From Oscillospiraceae bacterium (lineage in GTDB: Bacteria > Bacillota > Clostridia > Oscillospirales > Oscillospiraceae): a DNA stretch of 64,000 nucleotides. A program made the position numbers and the translations under genes. Of the stretch, positions 27,092-34,131 are shown piece by piece. Below the pieces are notes generated by a model that saw nothing but the letters and a program-made list of their open reading frames with translations, ran no database searches and had not been told where the DNA came from. Location: NCBI GenBank assembly GCA_017430455.1, contig JAFRMX010000009.1:62001-126000 (forward strand), in the 5' to 3' direction. Positions within the stretch are counted from its first letter, which is position 1. Every line of letters begins with the position of its first letter.

Positions 27092-27323
27092 GGCATGACA
27101 GGCGGATTATTTACCTGTCATGCCTCAATGCTTTGCGGCGCAAGCGTTATGACACCATGACAGGTGAAGGCAAATACACCCCCGCCTGTCATGAAAATTA
27201 TGTAAACTTCAGCCGGCACTATATCTCACTTTACCTGTCATCCTGTCATAAACTTTGTGATACCAAGGGTTTTGACCATGACAGGTGCTTTTTTTACCTG
27301 TCATAACTCTTCCGCCTGTCAGG
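27092..27323. repeat. Cluster of nine TGACAGG/CCTGTCA motifs (iteron-like)
   Basis: Motif starts near 27094, 27114, 27156, 27185, 27234, 27242, 27277, 27297 and 27315, in both orientations. Most are extended to CATGACAGG. Three inverted pairs stand out: 27092-27124 (11-bp arms, 11-nt loop), 27156-27193 (9-bp arms) and 27278-27304 (9-bp arms, T-rich loop); 27234-27249 is a head-to-tail 8-bp duplication. The cluster fills the gap between the Cys-cluster gene and the 3' end of the RepA-like ATPase gene. The third pair could also act as a terminator. No similar motif was seen elsewhere in the window. Confidence 0.85.
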
Positions 27324-27324
27324 C

Positions 27325-28644
27325 TTATTCAAGCTCTGCTTCATACTCTTTGTCGGTTTCGGAATTGTCTACCGCAGTGAATTCGAGATGTCTGTCCTTA
27401 TAGTTTCTTCCGTAATTGTATTTTATACCGTAATCCAGCTGAAGTCTCGCAGTTTCTTCGTTTATTATCTTTGTGATTGTGGACCTCTTGGCTATAGATC
27501 CGATCTCTAGAGCCAGCTCGGTCGCGGTACCGATCCAGTGACCGTTATTAGCGGTGACGATCTCCGCGATCTTTGTCCGGATCAGCTCCTTCGGGTCCTC
27601 GTCGGAATCGTCGCCCTCGCCCTCGAGCTGCCATTCGAGCGTATCGCCGTCACGATATATACGGAGCTTTTTGTCCGGTATATCTCTGCCCGTCATCAGT
27701 ATCGACGCTTTCTGAGCCTGCCTGTCCGTTTTATACATGATATAGGCGCCGTCCGCCGCACCGTTGAGCCCCTGGGAACCGCTGATGGTATTGAATTTGT
27801 CGGACGAATCCTGTTTCCTCGTGTGGTGTACCAGGAGCAGGCAGAGATTATTCCTGTCCGCGAAGGCTTTCAGAGTCCCGACCATATCATAATCGTTTTC
27901 ATAGCTGCTCTTTGCAGAGCGGATCTTCTGAAGCGTATCTATGACAATGAGCTTTGTATCGGGATGCTTTGAGACGAAGCGCTCGAGATCGTCCAGAAGG
28001 CCGCGGTCCACCGGTTTCGCGCTGACCTTGAAATACAGATCCTCCGGCAACTCTTTCCCGAATATGGAGCTGTATCTCGACTGGAGCCTTTCTTCAGTAT
28101 CCTCAAGCGCGAGGTAAAGAACGGTTCCTTTGTTGACCTTATATCCCCACATAGGCTCGCCGCTGCTCACGTGACAGGTGATCCCGGCCATAGCAAAGGA
28201 TTTGCCGACCTTCGGGGCACCGGCGAATATGTATGTTCCGGGATACAGAAAGCCCTCGATTAAAGGCTCCTTCGGCGTGAAGGCCATTTTCTGCAGCTCT
28301 CTCGCGGAAATATAACCGTCATCACTGCAATGTCCGGCGGCCTGTTCTTCCATTGTCTCTTCGTCACCTATGCAGAAATCGGGAATCTCATCTTCACCTT
28401 CATTTCCGTTTGCAGGAGATAAAGAGCTGACAGGCTCAATATCTTCATACCAGAGCACACCCTCTTCCGAGGCTTCAAAGTCCTCTTTAGATTTTGTAAT
28501 CATATCGAATATCGCCCGGATCTGCCGCGCCTCTTTTTCCGCCTGCTCCTCATGTGCTTTCTCAATATCCGCCTCGATCGCCGTATACCGGAGATCGTCG
28601 TAAAACCGGATGCTCTCTTCGAGTTCTTCTCTGCTTCTCTTCAT
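27325..28644 (-). CDS. RepA-like AAA ATPase (mobile-element replication type)
   Basis: 439 residues. An acidic coiled N-terminus (about 1-110) precedes a RecA-fold ATPase of the RepA/AAA_25 group: Walker A GAPKVGKS near residue 143, Walker B LIVIDTLQK near 228, and LLLVHHTRK near 265, the usual sensor region of hexameric RepA and DnaB-like helicases. The C-terminal 90 residues look like a winged helix. Such proteins are typical of plasmids, phages and integrative elements. It begins one nucleotide after the lexA-like stop, and the TGACAGG cluster lies just past its 3' end. No relaxase, integrase or partition gene was found near it. Confidence 0.8.
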   Translation of the reverse strand: MKRSREELEESIRFYDDLRYTAIEADIEKAHEEQAEKEARQIRAIFDMITKSKEDFEASEEGVLWYEDIEPVSSLSPANGNEGEDEIPDFCIGDEETMEEQAAGHCSDDGYISARELQKMAFTPKEPLIEGFLYPGTYIFAGAPKVGKSFAMAGITCHVSSGEPMWGYKVNKGTVLYLALEDTEERLQSRYSSIFGKELPEDLYFKVSAKPVDRGLLDDLERFVSKHPDTKLIVIDTLQKIRSAKSSYENDYDMVGTLKAFADRNNLCLLLVHHTRKQDSSDKFNTISGSQGLNGAADGAYIMYKTDRQAQKASILMTGRDIPDKKLRIYRDGDTLEWQLEGEGDDSDEDPKELIRTKIAEIVTANNGHWIGTATELALEIGSIAKRSTITKIINEETARLQLDYGIKYNYGRNYKDRHLEFTAVDNSETDKEYEAELE

Positions 28645-28645
28645 T

Positions 28646-29242
28646 TCAGATCGTGAATCCTTCTTTGTTTTTGATAATGTATTTCATGACTCCCTGGATG
28701 AACAGGGTGCCGTATTCACCGGGGTATATGTCCTCAAAATCCGGATTCTCCGGATGAAGATAAGGGATGCCGTCCCCGTCAAACTTTAAAGTCTTCAGCG
28801 TGTTCTCCGAATTGAGGAGCGCGACGACGATGTCGCCCTCCCTAGGCTCCCTGTCCCTGTCGACTATGATAAGGTCTCCGGGCTCTATCCCCGCGTTTAT
28901 CATGGAAAGGCCTCTCGCGAAGAGGGCGTAGTAGTTCCCGCGCCCGAATATCCTCGTCGGCAGGGGGATATATTCGTCATAGACGATGTCCTCGGTCTGG
29001 GGCTCTCCGCACTGTATGCTGCTGAGTATCGGAACAAAGCAGATGCCGGGAGAGGTGTTGGACATGCGTCTGGTTCTGAGCATCCCGTTGCTGTAATACA
29101 AAAGCCCCTTTCCGTTCATATCCACCAGATAGTTCTGGATGACGCTCTTGGATTTGCCGAGCGTTTCGGCTATCTCGCTGACAGAAGGCGCTCTGCCGTT
29201 CGCGAAATAAAAATCGTCTATGAGAGTGACAAGCTCTTCCAT
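28646..29242 (-). CDS. LexA-like S24 repressor
   Basis: 198-residue repressor with self-cleaving peptidase domain. Residues about 1-60 form a LexA-type winged HTH (VSEIAETLGKSKSVIQNYL). The cleavage site reads SIQCGEP, so Cys-Gly replaces the usual Ala-Gly of LexA, as in UmuD. The catalytic Ser is in RGLSMINAGI (usual RGDSM) and the Lys in LKTLKFDGD. Translation is coupled to the downstream RepA-like ATPase, so it probably controls the element's replication and is inactivated by the SOS response. Only a weak GGAAC lies before ATG 29242. The cas9 fragment begins within a few bases of its start on the other strand. Confidence 0.85.
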   Translation of the reverse strand: MEELVTLIDDFYFANGRAPSVSEIAETLGKSKSVIQNYLVDMNGKGLLYYSNGMLRTRRMSNTSPGICFVPILSSIQCGEPQTEDIVYDEYIPLPTRIFGRGNYYALFARGLSMINAGIEPGDLIIVDRDREPREGDIVVALLNSENTLKTLKFDGDGIPYLHPENPDFEDIYPGEYGTLFIQGVMKYIIKNKEGFTI

Positions 29243-29253
29243 AAGTTCCGGAT

Positions 29254-29469
29254 ATATATCCGCAATCTCTTACAAAGGATGACAGTTTAAATAACCGGGT
29301 ACTCGTTAAAAAGACATTGAACGAAGAAAAAGGCAATCTGTTTCCTGTTCCGGCAGGATACCGCAATAAATGCTCCGGTTTATGGAAAATGCTGGAAAGC
29401 AGGGGCTTTATCACGAAGGAGAAGTATTTCAGGCTCACCAGAACGGACGGATTTAGCCCTGAGGACTTA
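29254..29469 (+). pseudogene. cas9: Fragment of cas9 (end of HNH domain)
   Basis: The frame from 29245 to a TGA at 29491 contains IYPQSLTKDDSLNNRVLV and later LWKMLESRGFITKEKYFRLT then SPEDL. These line up with the S. pyogenes Cas9 stretch HIVPQSFLKDDSIDNKVL and with WRQLLNAKLITQRKFDNLT just after it. Only about 72 codons remain of a protein of over 1,000 residues. The homology starts at the residue after the catalytic HNH His and ends where it runs into spacer-like sequence beside the first CRISPR repeat. No start codon or ribosome-binding site; non-functional. Confidence 0.82.
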
Positions 29470-29487
29470 TTCGTTCTTGAGCAGAGC

Positions 29488-29776
29488 GTTTGAGAGTAAT
29501 GTAATTTCATAAGGTAGTTAATCCATGGTCGCTTGTGCCGTTGCCATCCCAATGTTTGAGAGTAATGTAATTTCATAAGGTAGTTAATCTTGAGGGCGCA
29601 TCAGGCGCTTTACTCGCTAGTTTGAGAGTAATGTAATTTCATAAGGTAGTTAATCGAACGCTATCCCCGGGAAGTACCTCATCAAGTTTGAGAGTAATGT
29701 AATTTCATAAGGTAGTTAATCAATCAGGACTTATTCGTTCTTGAGCAGAGCGTTTGAGAGTAATGTAATTTCATAA
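29488..29776 (+). CRISPR. Type II CRISPR array remnant: 4 repeats plus a truncated fifth
   Basis: Four identical 36-bp repeats (29488-29523, 29554-29589, 29620-29655, 29686-29721) that begin GTTTGAGAG and end GGTAGTTAATC, separated by 30-bp spacers of unrelated sequence. A fifth copy at 29752 keeps only its first 25 bases (to 29776) and then diverges. The GTTT-AGAG start, 36/30 periodicity and the cas9 fragment upstream in the same orientation indicate type II. No intact cas1, cas2, csn2 or cas9 and no tracrRNA anti-repeat were found in the window. Confidence 0.95.
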
Positions 29777-29823
29777 AGCAGCAGGTACTTACAATAAAAT
29801 TATAATATCCGCATAAAAAACAG

Positions 29824-29861
29824 CCTCTTGTATGAAACAAAAATCATACAGGAGGTTTTTT
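29824..29861. terminator. Intrinsic terminator downstream of the CRISPR remnant
   Basis: CCTCTTGTATGA, 8-nt loop, TCATACAGGAGG (one G-U pair) followed by TTTTTT. An A-run on the 5' side makes it usable on both strands. It isolates the array from the merR gene. Confidence 0.88.
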
Positions 29862-29891
29862 CAGCGGTGAAAACAATTTTATTCAAATCAA

Positions 29892-29922
29892 TTGACATTG
29901 AGCGCTCGATGGTTGGTATGCT
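29892..29922 (+). promoter_or_regulatory. merR promoter with 19-bp spacer and central palindrome
   Basis: TTGACA (29892-29897), 19-nt spacer, TATGCT (29917-29922). The spacer contains the palindrome GAGCGCTC. A 19-bp spacer is the mark of promoters that MerR proteins activate by DNA distortion, so autoregulation by the adjacent MerR protein is likely. Confidence 0.7.
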
Positions 29923-29946
29923 CACAAAAAGGGAGGTGAGGCCGGT

Positions 29947-30309
29947 ATGACGATAGGAGAACTGAGCAGGCGTACCGGCGTCAGCCAGATGACCATTGAT
30001 TACTACTCGCGCCCGAGGAGCAGAAAAGGAGCGGAGCTTCTTCGCTGCGGGACGGATCCGAAGTCGAGATACCGGGAATACGACGATGAGTCGGAGGAAA
30101 GGCTCGGGAAGATCCGCGATTACCGGAAAATGGGCTTCAGTATCGAGGAGATACGCGTGCTTCTGGAGAGCCCGAAGGAACACATCCGGGAGATGGTCGA
30201 GCGGCAGATCGAAAGACTCAAGGACGAGAAGATCAGATCGCAAAAACGCTATGAGGACATGGCGTCCTTCGCAGCTAATTATCTGAAGGAAAACCTGAAG
30301 GAGGAATAA
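29947..30309 (+). CDS. MerR family transcriptional regulator
   Basis: 120 residues. The winged HTH is at the N-terminus (TIGELSRRTGVSQMTIDYY; wing with SRYREYDD), followed by a long dimerisation helix (about 75-115). No C-terminal effector domain, and no clear metal-binding Cys pattern, so the signal is unknown. ATG 29947 follows GGGAGGTGAGGCCGGT. Its stop lies 5 nt before the next ATG, so it forms an operon with the lipoprotein below and probably controls it. Confidence 0.88.
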   Translation: MTIGELSRRTGVSQMTIDYYSRPRSRKGAELLRCGTDPKSRYREYDDESEERLGKIRDYRKMGFSIEEIRVLLESPKEHIREMVERQIERLKDEKIRSQKRYEDMASFAANYLKENLKEE

Positions 30310-30314
30310 AACAC

Positions 30315-31412
30315 ATGAAAAAGATCATCGCACTGTTACTTGCAGCCGTTATGGCATTCGCGCTCTGCGCCTGCGGAAAACTGCAGCTTCCGAAGGCGGA
30401 CGACAGTCCTTCCGTAAGCGTAAAATACGACCGTAAGGACACGGAAAGCATTCTTGCTGCAATCACGGAGAGATTTTCGAAGGCCTCCGATGATATTGCA
30501 AAAGAGTATGAAACAGTCAGCTCGAGGATCGGAAACGAATATAAGACATACAAAGCCAATGTTTCCGCTGTTTCCGAATACTATGAAACGACCCTGAATA
30601 TTTCAAAAACTCTATATTCGGATACTAATTCGATCGCTGCGGATTACTTCAAATGTGTCGCTGCAAACGGTATCAGCGATTATAAAGTGTGGGACCGGGC
30701 TATGGAGGATTTCTATGATACCTGGGACGAAGGAATGGACGACTATTACGATTCCTGGGATGACGCAAGCGATGACCTCTTCGACATCTGTGACGATATC
30801 CTTGACGGTTCGGGAATAGAATATGAGGAATACCGCGATGCCTGGGATGACATGTATGACGAGCATTCCGATTACTGGGGAGACATGTATGACGTGCACA
30901 GTGACGCCTGGGGAGACACTTATGACATGTATTCGGATGTATGGGAAGCTTTTTATGACGGGGATACAGATATAGATGAGATCATAAAACCGAAGCAGGC
31001 TCCCGAAAGTACCGGATCACCGGATAAAGAGGCTTTAGCGCCAGAAAAGGAAGAGCCGGAAGTCACGGCTGAACCTGATCCGGAACCGACGCCTGAACCA
31101 ACTCCGGAGCCGACGGAAGAGCCCGCGGAAACTGAGGCAGCTTCACCCGAAGGAGTAAGAGCGGAAGTCAAAGAAGCGGTGGACAGCTACGAGGAGCTCA
31201 TGAACGAATACTGCGATTTCATGCAGAAATATTCGGAGAATCCGAGTGATGTGAGCATTCTGACGGAATACGCGACATATATGGCGAAATACGAGGAGGC
31301 AATGGATAAGATCGACGCGCTGGACGATATGGATATGAACGACGCGGAGCTTTCGTATTATCTGGCGGCAACTGCCAGGATCGAACAGCGACTGCTAACC
31401 TCAATGGGATGA
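30315..31412 (+). CDS. Acidic lipoprotein with Trp/Tyr-Asp repeats and DUF6591-like C-terminus
   Basis: 365 residues. Lipoprotein signal with lipobox ALCAC (lipidated Cys at about residue 20). Residues about 40-110 are helical. About 125-215 hold many repeats built on Trp-Asp/Gly-Asp and Tyr-Asp (such as WDDMYDEHSDYWGDMYDVHS), very acidic and aromatic. A TPEP-rich linker follows (about 250-275), then a C-terminal helical domain (about 283-365) resembling DUF6591. Extracellular side of the membrane. Function unknown; the acidic array could bind cations or cationic peptides, which would fit a MerR-controlled stress gene, but this is inference. Confidence 0.75.
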   Translation: MKKIIALLLAAVMAFALCACGKLQLPKADDSPSVSVKYDRKDTESILAAITERFSKASDDIAKEYETVSSRIGNEYKTYKANVSAVSEYYETTLNISKTLYSDTNSIAADYFKCVAANGISDYKVWDRAMEDFYDTWDEGMDDYYDSWDDASDDLFDICDDILDGSGIEYEEYRDAWDDMYDEHSDYWGDMYDVHSDAWGDTYDMYSDVWEAFYDGDTDIDEIIKPKQAPESTGSPDKEALAPEKEEPEVTAEPDPEPTPEPTPEPTEEPAETEAASPEGVRAEVKEAVDSYEELMNEYCDFMQKYSENPSDVSILTEYATYMAKYEEAMDKIDALDDMDMNDAELSYYLAATARIEQRLLTSMG

Positions 31413-31450
31413 GATGAGAAGATAAAACGCAGATATTGTGAAAAAGGAAA

Positions 31451-31477
31451 GGGGCCGGAACCGGCCCCTGTTTTTTT
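31451..31477. terminator. Bidirectional terminator between lipoprotein and SDR genes
   Basis: GGGGCCGG, loop AA, CCGGCCCC, then TGTTTTTTT. The stop of the minus-strand SDR gene begins at the last T. Confidence 0.92.
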
Positions 31478-32235
31478 CAGCTGTCAAAAGTACAGCCGCC
31501 GTCAACGTCCGTTATCTCTCCGTTAATATACGACGCGAGATCGCTTAAAAGGAACACGATGGGGTAAGCGGCCTCCTCGGCAGTTGCGGGCCTGCGGAGT
31601 GAAACCATCTGTTTAAGGCGGGCAATGTTCTCCCCGTTCATAAAGCTGTTTATCATACGGCTGTCCGTCCAGGCGGGACAGACCGCGTTGCAGCGGACAC
31701 CCTGAGGCCCGCAGGTCTTGGCGACGACCTTGGTCAAGGCGTTTAAACCGCCCTTGCTCGTCGCGTAAGCACTTGTCCCGAGAAGTCCTCCGCCCAGTTT
31801 TCCCGCTACAGAGGAGACGTTTACAATACTTCCGCAGTGATTTGAGAGCATGTTCGGCAGGACCGACTGGATCGCTGCAAAAACGCCTGTCAGGTTTATT
31901 GCAATGACCCTGTCCCATTCCTCCTGGGTCACCTCGGTTATAGGCGTTGTGCAGAGCACTCCGACGCAGTTTACAAGCCCGTGGATCTGCCCGTAAGCCT
32001 CTGTTATCTCTGCAAACACGCTACGTATCTCCTCCGGGGACGAGAGATCCGCCGTTTTATATCTGTATCGCCCTTCCGGTAAAGCGGAGCCCAGTTCCTT
32101 GAGCGTTGCCCCGTCCAGATCCACCGCGGTCACATTCCCGCCGCATGAGACAATGATCTCGACTACTGCCCGGCCTATGCTTCCGGCGCCTCCGGTAACT
32201 ATGTAATTTCTGTCTTTGAATCCGAAATCAGGCAT
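31477..32235 (-). CDS. Short-chain dehydrogenase/reductase
   Basis: 252-residue NAD(P)-dependent oxidoreductase of the classical SDR type, related to FabG. The cofactor loop TGGAGSIGRA is at about residues 14-23, NNVG equivalent is VNCVGVL near 88, catalytic Ser in VNVSSVAG and the YxxxK pair in SAYATSKGG near 155. The C-terminal NGEITDVDGG is typical. ATG 32235 follows CAGGAGGGGTCAT. Single gene, divergent from the esterase pair; fatty-acid genes are absent here, so it is likelier a sugar, polyol or secondary-metabolite dehydrogenase. Confidence 0.9.
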   Translation of the reverse strand: MPDFGFKDRNYIVTGGAGSIGRAVVEIIVSCGGNVTAVDLDGATLKELGSALPEGRYRYKTADLSSPEEIRSVFAEITEAYGQIHGLVNCVGVLCTTPITEVTQEEWDRVIAINLTGVFAAIQSVLPNMLSNHCGSIVNVSSVAGKLGGGLLGTSAYATSKGGLNALTKVVAKTCGPQGVRCNAVCPAWTDSRMINSFMNGENIARLKQMVSLRRPATAEEAAYPIVFLLSDLASYINGEITDVDGGCTFDS

Positions 32236-32301
32236 ATGACCCCTCCTGTAAAAAGTACGCTGATAAATATATAATACATTAAAATTGCAGGATGCTCAAT
32301 A

Positions 32302-32331
32302 TTGAAAAAACGGGCCGGAGTATGGTACAAT
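32302..32331 (+). promoter_or_regulatory. Promoter for the esterase pair
   Basis: TTGAAA (32302-32307), 18-nt spacer, TACAAT (32326-32331), 38 nt before ATG 32369. Confidence 0.55.
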
Positions 32332-32368
32332 CTCGCGGATCAGATGTGAAAAGAGGCAAAGGAAACAG

Positions 32369-33145
32369 ATGCTTGAAGAGTGGAATGTGACTGTCCCCGC
32401 GCTGACGGGAGACGAGGAGCGCCGTGCCTGGGTCTATGTGCCCGACTCCGCGTGGGCGGACCGGGAGCGGAGGTACCCGGTGCTCTATATGTTCGACGGA
32501 CAGAATCTCTTCAGGGACGAAGACGCCACCTACGGCAAGAGCTGGGGCCTTCTGGACTATCTCACGGAGCACAATGTGCCGCTGATCGTGGCCGCCGTGG
32601 AGTGCAATAGGCACGCCGAGGACGAGCCCTGCGGGGGCCGGCTCTCCGAATACTCGCCGTTCGACATCTCCTTCGGAGACTGGGGGGATATCAAAGGCAG
32701 GGGAGAGCTCACCATGGATTTCCTGATAAATGACTTCAAGCCCCGGATAGATGAGCAGTGGCCGACAAAGCCTGACCGGAAGCACAGCTTTATTGCAGGC
32801 AGCTCCATGGGCGGTCTGATGACCATCTACGCTCTGATGGCGTACAATGATACCTTCTCCCGCGGCGCGGCACTCTCTCCCTCGCTGGTTGTTAACCCGG
32901 AGGGCGTTAAGGCAATGATAAAAAACGCGAAGATCGCTCAGACCATGCTCTACATGGATATGGGGCAGCGGGAGCTGAAGAGAAGGACGGCGAAAAAAGT
33001 TTACGCCGAAGTCACCGCGCAGCTTATCGGAAAGGGCGTGCTCTTAGAGAGCAGGATCGTTCCCAAGGGCTTTCACTCGGAGGCCTCCTGGGAGCGGCAG
33101 ATCCCCTTTTTCATGGATACCTTATTTTATAATATGGAGGAATGA
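32369..33145 (+). CDS. Alpha/beta-hydrolase-fold esterase (esterase D-like)
   Basis: 258 residues with no signal peptide. Nucleophile elbow GSSMGGLM near residue 147, preceded by the strand RRYPVLYMFDGQNLF near 34; the catalytic His is in KGFHSEASW near 240. This is the arrangement of putative esterases of the IroE/Fes and antigen-85-like group, which act on siderophore, acetyl or other simple esters. AAAGGAAACAG precedes the ATG. Three bases separate it from a second hydrolase; base composition is GC-richer than the accessory region upstream. Confidence 0.82.
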   Translation: MLEEWNVTVPALTGDEERRAWVYVPDSAWADRERRYPVLYMFDGQNLFRDEDATYGKSWGLLDYLTEHNVPLIVAAVECNRHAEDEPCGGRLSEYSPFDISFGDWGDIKGRGELTMDFLINDFKPRIDEQWPTKPDRKHSFIAGSSMGGLMTIYALMAYNDTFSRGAALSPSLVVNPEGVKAMIKNAKIAQTMLYMDMGQRELKRRTAKKVYAEVTAQLIGKGVLLESRIVPKGFHSEASWERQIPFFMDTLFYNMEE

Positions 33146-33148
33146 CCC

Positions 33149-33907
33149 TTGGAGACCGCTTATTTTGAGATGCACAGCAATAATCTGGACCGCACGATGC
33201 CGATCAAGGTATACGGCCACGCGGGAAAGCCCGTGCTTTTCATTCCCTGCCAGAACGGCCGTTTCTTCGATTTCGAGAATTTCCGTATGGCGGACACCTT
33301 CGCCCCCTGGATCGACGGGGGAAAGTGCATGGTCTTTGCCATCGACACCATAGACGCCGAGACCTGGAGCAGGGAGGACGGAAACCCCTATGACCGGATC
33401 CGCCTTCATGAGCGCTGGATCGACTATATCACCAGGGAAGCGGTGCCCTTTATCCGTGATTACGCGAACATGAAAAACGGCTGGGACGGTTTCCCGGGGA
33501 TCATGTCTTTCGGCTGCTCCACGGGCGCTTTCCACGCCATGAACCTCTATCTCCGCTTTCCGGATCTCTTCGACCGCTGCATGGCGCTCAGCGGCGTGTA
33601 CAACTCCAGCTTCTTCCTTGGGGACTACATGGACGACGTGGTCTACAAAAATTCCCCCAACGATTACATGGCCGGCTTTCCGGCGGACCACCCCTTCATC
33701 GCCGAGTACAACCGCCACAAGGCTGTGGCCTGCACCGGCCGGGGCGCCTGGGAGGAACCCTGGAGCACCGAGTGCCTGGACAGGCGCTTTCACGAGCTTG
33801 GCATCAATGTCTGGGTGGACTACTGGGGACCGGATGTGAACCACGACTGGCCCTGGTGGTATAAGATGGCAGCCTATTTTCTGCCATATCTGCTGGACGG
33901 GCAATAA
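33149..33907 (+). CDS. Second esterase-family alpha/beta hydrolase
   Basis: 252 residues. TTG start at 33149 with GGAGG 8 nt upstream, set in the end of the preceding gene. The nucleophile elbow is SFGCSTGAFHA near residue 118 and the C-terminal His is in VNHDWPWW near 230. The KPVLFIPCQNGRFFDFENF segment resembles bacterial esterase D relatives of unknown substrate. Paired with the preceding hydrolase and probably co-expressed; the pair looks like two divergent members of one fold, not a recent duplication. Confidence 0.8.
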   Translation: METAYFEMHSNNLDRTMPIKVYGHAGKPVLFIPCQNGRFFDFENFRMADTFAPWIDGGKCMVFAIDTIDAETWSREDGNPYDRIRLHERWIDYITREAVPFIRDYANMKNGWDGFPGIMSFGCSTGAFHAMNLYLRFPDLFDRCMALSGVYNSSFFLGDYMDDVVYKNSPNDYMAGFPADHPFIAEYNRHKAVACTGRGAWEEPWSTECLDRRFHELGINVWVDYWGPDVNHDWPWWYKMAAYFLPYLLDGQ

Positions 33908-33919
33908 ACGGAGGGAGAG

Positions 33920-34042
33920 ATGGCCAGCCCCGAGGCGGCCAGAAAAGATTTCGAAGAAGGCTACGACAGCGTCGCTCTGGGCATGGACGCGTCTGTACTT
34001 GTCGACGCGTACAGGAGCCTTTACAGGAAGGTCATGGACTGA
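33920..34042 (+). CDS. Small ORF of 40 codons, unknown
   Basis: ATG 33920 preceded by GGAGGGAGAG, 12 nt after the esterase stop. Product starts MASPEAARKDFEEGYDSVAL and ends SLYRKVMD; soluble, helical, no membrane segment. The good ribosome-binding site and tight spacing suggest it is translated as a third gene of the esterase operon. It could be the remnant of a larger gene cut down next to the ribosomal cluster. I do not recognise it. Confidence 0.5.
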   Translation: MASPEAARKDFEEGYDSVALGMDASVLVDAYRSLYRKVMD

Positions 34043-34095
34043 AGCCCGGGATAAAAAATATTTCGCTCAAACCCTGAAAAAACTGAAAATAATTG

Positions 34096-34124
34096 TTGAC
34101 ATGCCGCCCCATTTTTGTTATTAT
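34096..34124 (+). promoter_or_regulatory. Main promoter of the S10-spc-alpha ribosomal operon
   Basis: TTGACA (34096-34101), 17-nt spacer, TATTAT (34119-34124). Near-consensus; the leader to rpsJ is about 280 nt. Confidence 0.85.
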
Positions 34125-34131
34125 CTTTTGG

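Noticed and set aside
27276..27304. Reading the TGACAGG cluster purely as terminators
   Set aside because: One pair has a T-rich loop, but the nine copies in mixed orientation far exceed what two convergent genes need.
28977..29576. Minus-strand 199-codon frame spanning the CRISPR repeats
   Set aside because: Its repeated MKLHYSQTL arises from the CRISPR repeats, and the rest is antisense to the cas9 fragment and shadows the LexA-like gene.
29500..29830. tracrRNA gene beside the array
   Set aside because: No sequence complementary to the repeat outside the repeats themselves was found in 29250-29946.
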